NCBI GenBank assembly: GCA_036346255.1
Contig: CM070633.1
Location: 41,369,692 to 41,433,691 of the forward strand
Origin: Ampelocalamus luodianensis
Taxonomy: Eukaryota; Streptophyta; Magnoliopsida; Poales; Poaceae
Length of the DNA: 64,000 nt
Direction: 5' to 3'
Shown: positions 1-11,230 of the stretch, one piece after another
Numbering within the stretch: the first letter of the stretch is position 1
Layout: each line of letters opens with the position of its first letter
Position numbers and translations under genes: made by a program
Notes under the pieces: model-generated
The model's database searches: none
What the model was told of the DNA's origin: nothing
The model's input: the letters and a program-made list of their open reading frames with translations, nothing else

Positions 1-330
1 CGATATGGAAGATGGCGATAGGTAGTACCCTCCAATCGGTTGCGATAAAATTATCCCAACCGAGCTATGGCCTCTCGAGCAACCTCCTGACATCCTGTCT
101 CATAGGAACTCTGCTCCACCGAGTAGCGGAACGGTTTGTCTCCATCCCGACTGCTCCTAGCAAAGATCACACACCGAACGCGCTGCACTTCCTACCATCC
201 TTTATGGTAGTAAAGGCATGCACTGAGGACAACGAGTGTGGCCTAACTCCTGAAGCATAAGCCACAACTCCTCATAGAATCCTCCCTCCTTCTCAACAAG
301 CGAATTGGCGCAACGCATCTACAAAATTTT
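1..330 (-). pseudogene. gag-like ORF fragment of the left retrotransposon
   Basis: Minus-strand translation has a recognisable stretch, EELWLMLQELGHTRC, matching the N-terminal style of the unclassified gag-position ORFs of grass LTR retrotransposons. The ORF at 43521 in this window has the related string ELWKLLQVLGG at the same place relative to its primer-binding site. Frames break repeatedly after about 40 codons, so the copy is decayed. The plus-strand 82-codon ORF over the same bases is a shadow. Function unknown, presumably capsid-like. Confidence 0.45.
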
Positions 331-506
331 GAAAACAAGAGCAGAACAGAAACCAAACAAAATGAATACAAAGACAAGAAAAGGATACTAAGACAGAAAA
401 GAAAGTAGCAAAGAAACTTAGAAGTTTATAATTTATTTATTTTTTAGGAAAATATGAATCCTTAAGGCTTGCCATTTCTAACTAGTTCACGCCCCACAAT
501 GACTCG

Positions 507-519
507 GCTCGATACCAAC
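507..519 (-). other. Primer-binding site
   Basis: Minus strand reads TTGGTATCGAGCC a few bases after the LTR end, the usual near-complement of the initiator-Met tRNA 3' end used by plant LTR retrotransposons. It fixes the element's orientation and the LTR end at 524. Confidence 0.75.
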
Positions 520-523
520 TCGC

Positions 524-3283
524 TGGACCGGATTTAAATCAACCCTTTGTGTCTTTCCGCACCAGTCCCATGATCAGTAGCTAGTGCACACAGTGGAAAC
601 ATTGTTGATAACAAATTCGATTCACGAATAACAATAATAAATAACTGAGTACCGACCTCGAGTCTTACAGCAGCAGAAACATAAATAAATAAATAAACTC
701 TGAGTGGTGGCCCATCAAAATGCCCACCGGCATTCGACTGGGGAGCGCAACCTAGTACTCCGAGTGTCCTCCGTCAAAGCCACAAGCGAAGTAGTCGTAG
801 TCCTCCGCGTCGATGAAGGCTTCTGAGATTTATTTATGAGTGTAGCATGTGAGTACATAAAGTACTCTGCGAGTCTTGGGAAACATGCATATGCAGAGCT
901 TTAACAAATGAGGCTTATATGGTTCTTTTGCACAAAACAATATTTTAAGTTTAAACAATTTTCATAAAGCACATTTGACAAATGCAGTTTCAATAAATAA
1001 ATTAATTGTATTACTAGTGGAGGTTATAGCTACCAACCACTAGCATCAAGGCTCTAGCTGCCCAACTGACTCTAGCTGCCAGAAACTACCCGAGAGTCTC
1101 AACTGCTCCCGGTTCCCAAAATTACTCTTTTAAAAACAAAACCAAAATCTACCATGTGAAAACGCACCTTTCTCGCCCTTGACCGTGGGCACGGCTATTC
1201 GAATAGTTTTTAACACTCTGCAGAGGTTGTACAGCTTGACCCACAAGAGATGATCGCCTGATATACCACACGTTTCCTTTGACGTGTGATTCAAGGAGAG
1301 ACCATCACAAGGCTTTTACAAAGCTTCCTTTTGACTCGGTTCTGCCCGCTAAGGTTTCGCCTTCCTGGCCCCCTCTTGCGCCATGTGAATCAGCACACAC
1401 AACCATGACAGAACCGACTCAAAATTTTGCTAATTAGTTGGCAGGTCCGTTCCCATTTTGGACCTGTGGTTGTACGGTAGTGCTCAGTTTGAATAATCAC
1501 AAGCGTCGGTCCTTAATATGACTTGGGCGGGACTGACACAATACATGATCTCGTGCTCTAGCTACAACCGCCTAATCTTACCATCCACCCAAGTCTAAAA
1601 CATATTTTCATCATTATATTTTATTTTCCAAACACTGACATTACCTAATGTCATACAATTTTTCAAAGAAAGCATAAAGGGAAATAATGGTTTTTCTCCC
1701 CCCAAAGGTTAAATAAAGCCGTAAAGCATGTCTAAGCAATTCTACCGTAATAAACTATTTCGCAAAATTGTATTCAATAATGCAGAATTTCTACACTAGG
1801 GTTACAAAGGTGTAGGATAACAAATATCAAGGATGATAGTAGCAAACTTTAGGTTTTTAACTAACAACTTACAGTTTAACTTATCATTTAAATAGCAATG
1901 CATAACTTTTAAAACTGAAAACATAATTTACAAATCATAGCTTCAAAGTGGTCAAAGGAGACTCGCCTTCGGTGACGTTAGAGGTAAGCGCTTCCTGTTG
2001 ATCCAAGCTTGCGTCGGCGATGTCGGACTCTACATGCGCGCAAAAGACCAAAATAAAAAGCAGAAAATAAATAAAATCCGAAAATTACAAAATAAATACT
2101 GGAAGTAGAGAACGAATTTAGATGAATTTAGGAGGAAGAAACAACGGATTTGGAATTCGTAGGCGAGAGAACGAATTTCTGGAAGAATAAAATTTTCATA
2201 CAAGAGACCAAGCATGAACGACTAGATAATATGGCACTGTGCATGGCCATGCAACCGAACAGAAGCTAGCTTGGGCAAACGCAGCGCATGGCGTCGGCTT
2301 TTCTAGGGACGGCGGTGCTCCGGCCGCGGCGCCGGCGAGAGAAGGTGAGCATGGGCACAGGCACGACATGGGCTGGATCGGCTCAGATGATGACTTACCA
2401 AGCTATAGTAGCGGCAATGGTGGTACTAGCTAACTTCAAAGGATAATGCTATGCTCTGAAGAATCTAAAGCTTAGAGGGAATGCAAAGGATCAAAGAAGA
2501 GATAGCATGCCCTTATATAGCTGCAACTGGGAGCCGAATCATCAGGTAGGCAATGAAGCACAGACAACGACATCACGGCAATGACGTTTCAGTTTTGGAA
2601 ACGGATGAAACGGCAGTGGTGCACTGATGGGCTGCACAATGAAGGCATAGCATCATGGGAGAGGTTAATGCAGCCGTTTCCCTTCAAAAGAAATCGAATT
2701 TAAAGCTTTGAATGAGAAGAAATGAGAAAAGAGAAGGTGGCAGCCATTAATGGCAATTTGAAGCTCTACTGTTTGCACAGAATCAATGGGAGGGGAGGAG
2801 AAGCGGTGCGGGTGGCAAGGGAAGGGGCGACGCGGCGAGGGCGGCCGGCGGTGGTGGTGGCGAGGGTGAGAACCGGTTTGGTGGTGGCAGGCCATGAATC
2901 TTTGGTTAGAGAAAACAAGCAACAGAGAGACTCGTGAGGAAGAAAACTGTTGGGGGCGAGAGAAAGGTATAAAGGTTTAAAAGAATAGGAGGGAGGGCAT
3001 AAGCAAAAGAAAGCAAGTGCCCAAGTTGGCAGTGCATGCATGGCTGGCTTGAAGTTAAGTGAGCCTCACGTGGGAGCAAAGCTGGGATGAGTGACCCGAC
3101 GGGAATTTTTATTTATTTATTTTTATTTATTTATTTATTTTTATTTATTTATTTTTATTTATTTATTTTTATTTATTTATTTTTAGAAACAGAGAGAAGT
3201 GCAACAAATTAATAAATTGGAACAAATATTTTTCTGGATATTTGAATTTAAATTTTAAAGAAAGTGAATTATGGGATGTTACA
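524..3283 (-). repeat. 5' LTR of the left retrotransposon
   Basis: On the minus strand the LTR begins TGTAACATCCC and ends CCGGTCCA directly before the primer-binding site, giving TG...CA ends and about 2760 bp. It contains the palindrome CTATTCGAATAG (1195-1206) next to a CTGCAG site, a block shared with five other LTRs in this window, and a TTTA-rich tract near its start (3108-3184). No open frame in it looks coding; the small ORFs at 2239-3041 are judged chance. Confidence 0.8.
3108..3184. repeat. TTTA/TTTTTA-rich low-complexity tract
   Basis: About 77 bp of repeated attt/atttatttt units inside the 5' LTR, close to its outer end. Confidence 0.9.
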
Positions 3284-3504
3284 CATACCAAATGATAGGG
3301 TTTTAGCATCCCATGCAACTCTAGCACCATCTATCTCCACCCTTCATCTAGCATGATCATTAAACCTTTAACTCCCACCACCTTTTCTCTCTCTCCACTA
3401 CACATCCACATGCAAATATTGATAGTATGGATATGTGGTACTAAAGTTCACTAGCATGCAACATCATCTCTCTCTCTATCTATCTGTGTGTGTGTGTGTG
3501 TATA

Positions 3505-3549
<45 letters not shown>

Positions 3550-3566
3550 ACACGCGCGTGTGCGTG
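3284..3566. repeat. Flank with TG/CG microsatellite
   Basis: Unannotated AT-rich flank, then from about 3485 to 3566 a (TG)n tract that turns into CG/CA alternation (alternating purine-pyrimidine, potentially Z-DNA forming). No gene seen. Confidence 0.85.
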
Positions 3567-4668
3567 CAGGGGTGAACCCCGTTAGGGTCAAGGGTGTTAA
3601 GCTGAACACCTATTATTTTTTACAAAAAAATCACTGTATAGTATGTATATTACTTATATAATAAAATATACTCTTAATTAGGCAAACCAGACCACAACTA
3701 CCTCTCAGCCCATCAAACCATGTCTCCGTCCAGCATCCCACAACCTCAAACTAGCACATGTGATAGCCAACCCATGGTCACACACCATTCAGCCTTTGCC
3801 CTTTGGGCATTGGACCATTCGGTCCAGCCACAACAAGGTTATTCCCCCTCATCTCTCTCTAACTCTATCAATCAACAGACAATAGCCGACTCTCATATCT
3901 CTTCCTCTCTCTCTCTCTCTCTCTCTGATGCGGTGAAGCGGCCACGAGAAGCCAAACGCGGTGACAGGTTGGAGGTTGGGCACCGACCACCAATCGGGCC
4001 GTTGCCGTTGGGGTGTCGAGCGGGGAGGGCGACTGGGTAGACCTGTGAGTCATCTACAGTCGACGGTAGCGACCCGACGCCTCGCGCAGCTCTAGAAAAG
4101 AAGATAGCGCGTCAGTGTGCAACCGTGGTACCCAAATTCCCAATAGAGCAGAGGTGAGTTCAATCCGAATTACTAGATACCCAATTCCCAAATCAACAAA
4201 GAGCAAACTCAAATGCCAACACTACTACAAAAAGGCTAATACTGGACACCTCATCACAAACGGTTTACCAAACCGTTAGTATTAAATATAATCACAAACG
4301 GTTTTGGTTTAGCGACCGTGTGTGTTACTGGCTGCGTTAAAAACCGTCTGTGAAGAGGTAATATCACAAACAGTTCATGTCAAAGACCATCTGTGATATT
4401 ACTAAATTCACAGACAGTTATTTATTGGAACCGTCTGTAATAAGAAATAACTAGTTAGTCAATTCCGACCAGTTCCTCGGGATTGATCTTTTAAAATGGT
4501 CGAAGTTGATCTCCAATAGAAAAAAAGCAGAAGATATGTAATTCGGTAGGCACCTTGTTCCGTATGTGTAACTTCACTGTCATTGATGTGGAACTTCCGA
4601 TCAACAGAAGAAAGCAGAAGTACTTCACTTGATCAGAAGTTACACATCCTAGACAGTGAAGTGCTCAC

Positions 4669-4761
4669 CTGATCGTAGGGATATTCTTCTACCAATTTCT
4701 TGAAGACTTCAAATCCATAGACCAAACTAACTTTTCGATCACCTTAACTGAACTCATCCAT
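4669..4761 (-). pseudogene. Exon-like captured fragment of unknown gene
   Basis: Minus strand reads an ATG at 4761, one in-frame stop after five codons, then an open stretch ending EVFKKLVEEYPYDQ directly before GTGAGC, a consensus splice donor. The codon-like texture and clean donor suggest a captured exon or part of an old element-encoded gene. I do not recognise the protein. The surrounding 4446-5100 has short direct copies of 'cagtgaag..tgatc' and nothing else supported. Confidence 0.25.
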
Positions 4762-5499
4762 GGATTTTGTTCTTTCCATGGTGGTTGAAAAGTCAATTTG
4801 TTCTGTGCATTTTGTATTACTAGAAGGGTATGGAGATGAGAACTTTAAGAAGAAATAAAAGATGGGAAGTTTGTGAGTGATTTTTTCTTAGTTCTACCCT
4901 GTTGATGGTTATTTATAGGCCAACAACTTGTGGCAAGATTAAACGAATAAAGATGGAAATCTCACAGATAGGATTTATTAGAATCTACTCTGAATAAATC
5001 GTTGGTAACTAAAGCGTCACTGTCTTTTCGGGAATTGTTTTTCATAAATACGGTTGACGCTCCTTTTCCTATCTTCTTAGGGAAAGTAATTCTATCTTTA
5101 CAACGCAAGCTGGAGGCCTTCTCACAGACGGTTTTTAATAAGAACCATCTGTGATTACGGACGTCACAGACGATTTTGAATAAGAATTGTCTTTGATAAT
5201 TCCCAGACTGTTCTAAGCAAGAACTGTCTGTGATTACAGATGTCACAAACGGTTTTAAAATATAACCGTCTGTGATAATTCAATGTTTCGGCTCCCGCAC
5301 GACGTGTCTCTTCATCTCACGCGCCAACGTTACGATGCGTCTCTTCATCTTGCGATCGCGTCTCTTTGTCTCGCGCACTGGCATTACTCCTTGTTTTATA
5401 AGAATGATCATCGCGCGCCATGCTGAGGACACATGATATTGATCAATACGTAAACAGCTAGCGTACCATCGATCGCGCGCCATGGTGAGCATGCAGAGC

Positions 5500-6290
5500 A
5501 TGATGACAAGGACCAAGACGAGGAGGTTGGGAATCGCCATCACTCTTCCTCACGAAGTCGTCGTCGACATCGTCAGCCACGTGGCCGTGAGCTCTCCTCA
5601 GCTCATGGCTGAGCTCTACATCCTACGAGCCACGAACGTATTTGGCCTTTTAATTTTCTCTTATGGAGTAATTCTTGTATTAAGATTATTCTAACGTTTT
5701 GAATTGTGTATGTATATTGGAATTGCAAGGCCATGTACAAGGCGTCCAAGGAGCACACCGTGTGGAGGCACATGGCGCTGGAGTGGGAGGATGTGATGAA
5801 GTCGCTGGATAATGAGCGCAACCTCACTGTCGTCAACCATCTGGCCGACGCCGACAACCCGAAGGCCTACTACATCGTCGGCCTCACGCTCATCTTTGCG
5901 CACCAGGACATCTAGCGCGGCCTTGTGTACCTCGATCGGGCGGCCATCGCCATCCATAAGGCCATGAACTACGTGCTCGGCCTCCTCTACACAGCTGACG
6001 AGACGCTCGATGTTGGGAAGCACTATATCAGTCAGGTCGAGGGCGAGACAGCCTAGAGGACCAACTGGGAGTGCATGCAGTGCTGGAGGCTCACTACGGA
6101 CGTGGTCCTGGAGGCGACGTGGAAGAAGATGGACAGGCCGTAGGTCCAGGTGTTGGCGCTGCCGAAGGACAGCCACCGGTGCACGAGCACCGGCTGCGGC
6201 GTGACAGAAAGGTGGGACGACTACGTCGTCTTCTGCAGTAATGACTGTGGGATTAGGCATGAGTACACCAAGTTCTTTGCCCAGGTTTAA
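5500..6290 (+). pseudogene. Captured F-box-like / zinc-finger (MYND-like) gene copy inside CACTA-1
   Basis: From ATG at 5500 the frame gives a basic N-terminus, then ALPHEV-type F-box-like start (seen here as TLPHEVVVDIVSHVA), a 92-bp AT-rich interruption with GT at 5638 and AG at 5729, and a second open block to TAA at 6288-6290. The C-terminal part has Sel1-like text (YYIVGLTLIFAHQ...) and a Cys/His cluster: CMQC, then HRC-x3-GC, FCSNDC and RHE, resembling the zinc finger of grass F-box-like proteins. Three in-frame TAG stops interrupt it (near 5912, 6051 and 6141), two of which fit CAG to TAG changes; the frame is not shifted across them. CACTA-3 carries the start of the same gene. Family recognition is by memory of grass proteins and is moderate; non-functionality is clear. 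The 211-codon minus-strand ORF here is a shadow. Confidence 0.65.
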
Positions 6291-6639
6291 TTGAACTACT
6301 TGTTGTAAAATTGGCAGTTTTAGCATAGTTTTAGCAAATATTCAGATATAATTCCTCGCCATTTTTGTCAATATTCTTCACTAATTAAATATGACAACTA
6401 CAAATCAGACTTTGAGCTCAAACTAATGCTTTACTAATATGTGAATTTGTCATATGTTCTGAATTTGCATTTATGTATATGATAATGTCTATTATCACAG
6501 ACGATTATTTATTGGAATCGTCTATGATGTGTATTTATCAAAAACAGTTCTACTTTAAAACCATTTATGATATGTATTTATCACAGACGGTTCTACTTTA
6601 GAACCTTTTGTGATTTATAGCCCTATTTATATTTGGACT

Positions 6640-7124
6640 CTAGGGTTTGCCCGTGCCTCTAACTCAAACGATTAAGTTTCTCTTCCCCCGAGCCCATCGC
6701 TGCCTCCTCCTCGAGCCCAGTGCACCTCCCCTCCCGAGCCCGCTGCCACCTCCCCAAGCACGAGCCGTCACCTCCCCAAACCCAATGCCCCTCCTCCCCG
6801 AGCCCGGCATGCCTCCTCCCATCCCCGAGCCAGTCGCCGTCGTCCTCGACGCCGCCTCCTCCTGGAGCCCGGCGTGCCTCCTCCCCTGAGTCTGCTGCCT
6901 CCTCCCTGAGCACGAGCCATCGCCTCCCTGAACACGATGACCTCCTCCCTTGAGCCTATTGTCCTCGACGCCGCCTCCTCCTTGAGCCTAACATGCCTTC
7001 TCCCCGAGCCCACCTCCTCTCCTCCCCCGAGCACGCATCGCATCCTCTTCGAGCTCGGTGCGCCTCCTCTCTTGCTCTGAGGTGCACTCGGCCAGTGCAT
7101 CCTTGGTGGTTCTTGCCATCCTTT
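6640..7124 (+). other. Tandem CCTCC-CCGAGCCC-rich cargo segment, intron-like downstream
   Basis: About 480 bp of degenerate repeats of 'cctcctccccgagccc', open in several frames on both strands and so not evidence of a gene. It ends at a good donor-like site (cctttcGTGAGT, 7126), followed by 700 bp of T-rich intron-like DNA; a short second block of the same motif lies at 7862-7935. It looks like a captured 5' exon/UTR plus intron of a host gene, with no protein I can name. Confidence 0.35.
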
Positions 7125-8006
7125 CGTGAGTTGTTTCTGTTTTTTAGAATTGATTTACTTTACTAGGTGTGTTGTGCTAGTTGTATTTCAATCTGTCTTA
7201 ACTAGCACTAGGAAACTTGGTATTGTGTTTGGCTCTGGTAATTGCTTGATGAGGATAATTGTCATATTATGAAATTGATGTGATAGAAATATCAGACTTG
7301 GGCTATTTGGATTGCTTCTCATTGTCAATTTGTACTAAGCAGCTAGTTCTGAAATTTTTTGTTTTCAGTTGAAACTAGACAGAATTTGTGTCCTGTACTT
7401 TTGCTAGTTTACTGATAGCAGATTGGCTATTTTATTGAGATTAGTGATTCTGTCCAGTATTTGAGATTAGTGATTATGTTCAGTTTTCATTTAACTGGTT
7501 ACTAATTTGCTAATCTGATAATAGAGCATTTCTGCACACTGTTAGTTGAATAACCTTCTGATGACTGAAAGTATAAAACTGCTATTTTAGAAGTTATTTC
7601 TTGATATTCCAGTGCAGCATTATTTAAGCTCAAAAGTCTGATTTATTGTTATCACATTTAATTGATAAAGAATATTGGCAAGTATCGAGAAGGCCAAGAT
7701 TAGATCTTATGCAACTCTACATCTGAAAGCAATCATAAACATTCAAAACTGAGCAATATATTGTTTTCATATGGTTGCTTATCTTATCTTTTGATCATTT
7801 TATCGCGGTTAATTGACTTACAGAAATTACATGTTTATATGTTATCTTGGTCAATTATTTCCCCGAACCTGGCGCGCCTCCTCCCTCGAGCACAATGCGC
7901 CTCCTCCCCGAGCCCGCCTCCTCCCTTGTGTCCCAGGGTCCTACTATTCTATTCCTGATCTCTTCTATATAAAATCTCCAAGTAGTGGCTGCTTATGCCT
8001 TAAAAC

Positions 8007-8011
<5 letters not shown>

Positions 8012-8068
<57 letters not shown>
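8012..8068. repeat. (TA)n microsatellite
   Basis: Uninterrupted TA dinucleotides, about 57 bp. The three ORFs rich in Ile-Tyr that cross it are artefacts of the repeat. Confidence 0.97.
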
Positions 8069-8070
<2 letters not shown>

Positions 8071-8731
8071 ATTTGGATTTGGATACAATTCCAACAAAAA
8101 AGAGTTGAAATTCGCAATAAAAAATAAAAGAAAACTTGCAATTTTATTTCTATACGAATTCCAACATAAATCACAGTTGTAGAATCCTCCTAAACTTGGG
8201 CTGTTGTGGCATAAAGCAAATCACACACTCCAATGTGTTAGGTTTGATGAAGTAGGCCATAGTTCACCTGCATGTTTAGGATGAAGGCCTAAGGAGCGAG
8301 CTAGCTAGCTGAATTCAGGGCTCGAGTTAGCTAAAAAGGGACTACGAACTATATATACATACATATATATAAAGTCGATTTTAAAGGCACAAGCACTAAC
8401 TACTTGGAGATTTTATAGAGAAGTAACTATCACAGACAGTTCCTTAGGACAAACCGTATGTGATACATCAGCTATCACAGATAGTTTCATCTACAAACTA
8501 TCTATGATACATCAGCTATCACAGACGGTTTCATCTACAAACTGTCTATGATAGTGAACTATCATAGACAGTTCTGGGTTAAAAACCGTATGTGATAGTC
8601 TGCATCATAGACGGTTCAAAAACCATCTATGATGACCACATATCATTATTGACCCATAAAGTCAGACGGCTCACGAAACTGTTTGTGATGGCGTTTTTGA
8701 ACCGTCTGTGATGACCTTTTCAGTAGTAGTG

Positions 8732-9022
8732 CCAAATCAATAATTTTGTTTGTGTTAGTTTGACTTGTGATTGGTAAATCTTGTCTTTTCTTGATTATTT
8801 TGTAATTTCACTAAATTATTTGAGATGTTGTCATTAGTACGAATAATTTTTTATTTTGGTTTTTTCTACTGTGCACCTTTATGTTTTACATTGAACAATA
8901 TTTTTGTAACATTGAACACCTATTTTTAAAATCATGGGTCTGCCACTGTATATATATGATATTCCGTTCTACTTTGTATGACTAATTCACATTGATCACA
9001 CGAAATTCACAAATGTCGGCAA
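8732..9022. other. AT-rich flank of CACTA-1
   Basis: No gene. Up to 8948 it is the right part of the possible hAT-like element; 8949-9022 has nothing recognisable. Confidence 0.5.
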
Positions 9023-9187
9023 TAGGGGCGGACTCAAAGAAGACTGAGCGGGGTCTCCATTCAAATTTTAGTTTTTAGTAGAGTTGCCCAATGTCTGACC
9101 ATTTGTGCTCCCGCTCAGCCCAGCAGAGATCTCCCGATAGCCCACTTAAACCCCTGCTAATTTTTTTTTGACCTGGGTCCGCCCCTG
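9023..9187. mobile_element. Small hAT-like MITE
   Basis: 165 bp bounded by TAGGGGCGGACTCA and ...TGGGTCCGCCCCTG, inverted repeats matching at 12 of 14 positions. The adjacent 8 bp are gtcggcaa and gtcgatcg, sharing only the first four bases, so the target duplication is not convincing. The type is inferred from the CAGGGGCGGA-like terminus. Confidence 0.45.
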
Positions 9188-9344
9188 GTCGATCGGTCGG
9201 CCGATGACAACAGCTCGAGCGCGTTCTATCCTTCTTTGGAGCAATGCAGCAATGGAGCGCGTTATCTCCTTACTTGGAGTAATGGAGCTGAATGTGACCA
9301 ACAAGGCGATGGATGGATGGATCCGGATGGTGGTGCATATAGCA

Positions 9345-9452
9345 GTATGCATAATATTTTTAAAATAATCCTTTTTTATTCTGAAATATAGTAATATACC
9401 TCCATTTTATTTTTTAAAAATAATCCTCTGTCGCTCCACCATTGGGCGACTT
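9345..9452 (+). repeat. Left arm of a ~100-bp inverted repeat pair
   Basis: Matches the reverse complement of 15222-15335 at roughly 80 percent by eye, including ttattctgaaata, agtaatatacctc and the inner gtcgct...gggcgact motif. It abuts the broken end of the TNP2 coding region. Probably the terminal inverted repeat of a Mutator-like or similar element. Confidence 0.6.
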
Positions 9453-11230
9453 AACAGGAAGCATTTGTGTCATCAGCACATGACAATCATGAGACTTCAT
9501 ACCAATTAATTTCAAATCTTGCATAGAAACAAGTTTCTTAATGTTAGCGGAGTAACCAGACGGGACTTTGACACCATGCAAGCTCTGGCACGGTTCATTT
9601 CTCTCGGCCTTGGACATAGTGTAGCAAGCTGGTGGAAGGTATGTTCGTCCTTTATCGGTCTCTTTCGGTGCTAACTCGGTCCTTATGTTCATATCAACCA
9701 AGTCACGCCATGCGTTAACACCATCCTTTGTTTTGCCACTAATTTTCAGTAAGAGAGCAATCAAGCTATCACATACATTCTTCTCCACGTGCATGACGTT
9801 GATGCAGTGACGAACTTCTAAGTGCTCCCAATAAGGCAAGTCCCAAAAAATTGACCGCTTCTTCCAGATGTTCTTCTGACGGGTTTTTAATTTACGTCCC
9901 TTCCCAAGCACAACATTGATATCCTTAACCATATCATAGACTTATTTCGCTCTAAAAACCCTTGGAGCTGAACTGTCCTCCTTATTTCTGTTGAATTGTT
10001 TCTTCATCTTGCGGTATGGGTGATTCTTGAGAAGGAACCTACAGTGACGTATACACACAGTTTTGCGCGAGTTGTTCAGCCATACACTCTCCGTAGTATC
10101 TAAGCAGTGCGGACAGGCTTTGGCTCCTTTCGTACTAAAGCCCGACAGGTTACCAAGGGCAGAAAAATCATTGATAGTGCAGAACAACATAGCGCGTAAA
10201 GAGAAGTTCTCTCGTTTGTACGCATCCCATACTTGTACCCCCTTCGTTCCACAAAGGTCACAAGATCATCCAAGAATGGTGCTAGGTACACATCAATATC
10301 GCTCCTGTGTTGCTTCGCCCTTGGATAAGTAGTGACATCAAAATGTACTTCCGCTTCATACACAGCCAAGGAGGAAGGTTGTACATACATAGATTCACAG
10401 GGCAGGTGCTATGTTGGCTGCTCATGTTACCGAAAGGATTCATTCCATCTGTACTCAACCCTAACCTTATGTTCCTTGGTTCCTCACCGAACTCTTTGAA
10501 GATCCGATCGAAGTTTCTCCACTGGGCAGAATCAGCAGGGTGTCTTAGCTTTCCATCTTTCTTACGCTCCTCTGAGTGCCAACGCAGCAATTTTACCTCC
10601 TTTTGGTTCGCAAATAAACGCTTCAAATGTGGGATCACAGGCAGATACCACAACAACTTAGTAGGAGGTCCTTGCTTCACCTTAGCAGTATTCTTACGCT
10701 TGTATCGGGATGCTTTGCACACGAGACATACATGCAAGTTCGCATACTCTTTACGATACAGGATACAATCGTTCGGACATGCATGTATTCTTTTTACTTC
10801 CATTCCCAATGGACAAAGAACCTTCTTGGCTTGGTAGGTAGTGCTGGGCAACACGTTTCCCTCCGGAAGAATGTCCGCTAGAAGACCTAACAACGCCGTG
10901 AAACTCTTGTCGGACCAACCATTGCTTGCCTTCAATTTCAGCAGTTCAAGTACGGTTGACAACCTTGTGTATTCCGGCTTGCAGCTAGGGAACAAAGGTT
11001 TCCCCTAATCCTCCATTAAGCGCTCGAATTTACAAAACTCTCTCTCACTGTAGTTTCCTTCTGCATCGCGTAGCATCTGATCCAGATTGTCATCGTACGA
11101 CCTATCCTCATCAAAAGCACAGTCCACATCCGGCATATCGTTGACTTCCTCGGCGATGTCATCATTATTAACTTCCTCGGCGATGTCATCATTATTAACT
11201 TCCTCGACGATGTTGTCATTATTAACTTTC

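Larger units (their letters stand above)
1..3283 (-). mobile_element. LTR retrotransposon, cut off by the left window edge
   Basis: Read on the minus strand, the element starts with its 5' LTR (3283 down to 524), then a primer-binding site, a purine-rich leader (about 330-500) and the start of a gag-like reading frame that runs out of the window. The outer LTR end is GGGATGTTACA, followed by catac (3284-3288), which should be the target duplication; its partner lies outside the window. Superfamily cannot be assigned because no pol is visible. Confidence 0.8.
4220..8731 (+). mobile_element. CACTA-1: non-autonomous CACTA (En/Spm) element carrying captured gene sequence
   Basis: Ends are CACTACTACAAAAAGG at 4220 and CCTTTTCAGTAGTAGTG ending at 8731, near-perfect inverted repeats. 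The 4 bp ccaa lies immediately outside both ends (4216-4219 and 8732-8735); CACTA duplications are normally 3 bp, so one end may have changed by a base. Subterminal arrays of cacagacggtt / aaccgtctgtg hairpins occupy about 4250-4445, 5120-5280, 6490-6620 and 8400-8715. No transposase is present. The cargo is an F-box-like gene copy (5500-6290), an exon-like fragment (4669-4761) and a proline-codon-rich region (6640-7124). Its right flank sequence (8190-8345) is homologous to the hairpin arms in CACTA-3. Confidence 0.88.
3567..8948. mobile_element. Possible hAT-like non-autonomous element split by CACTA-1
   Basis: Left end CAGGGGTGAACCCC (3567) and right end ...GGGTCTGCCACTG (8948) are imperfect inverted copies, and both sides have 'gaacacctatt' just inside. 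Removing CACTA-1 would leave about 870 bp. No matching target duplication was found; the left flank is a microsatellite. This is a weak call resting on termini alone. The stretch 3720-4040 has a CT-rich tract and no supported gene. Confidence 0.3.

Noticed and set aside
5691..6326. 211-codon minus-strand ORF
   Set aside because: Antisense shadow of the F-box-like gene copy; the plus frame has the recognisable text.
7761..8182. ORFs with long Ile-Tyr repeats
   Set aside because: Direct translation of the (TA)n microsatellite.
10307..10837. 176-codon plus-strand ORF
   Set aside because: Antisense shadow of the TNP2 transposase core.
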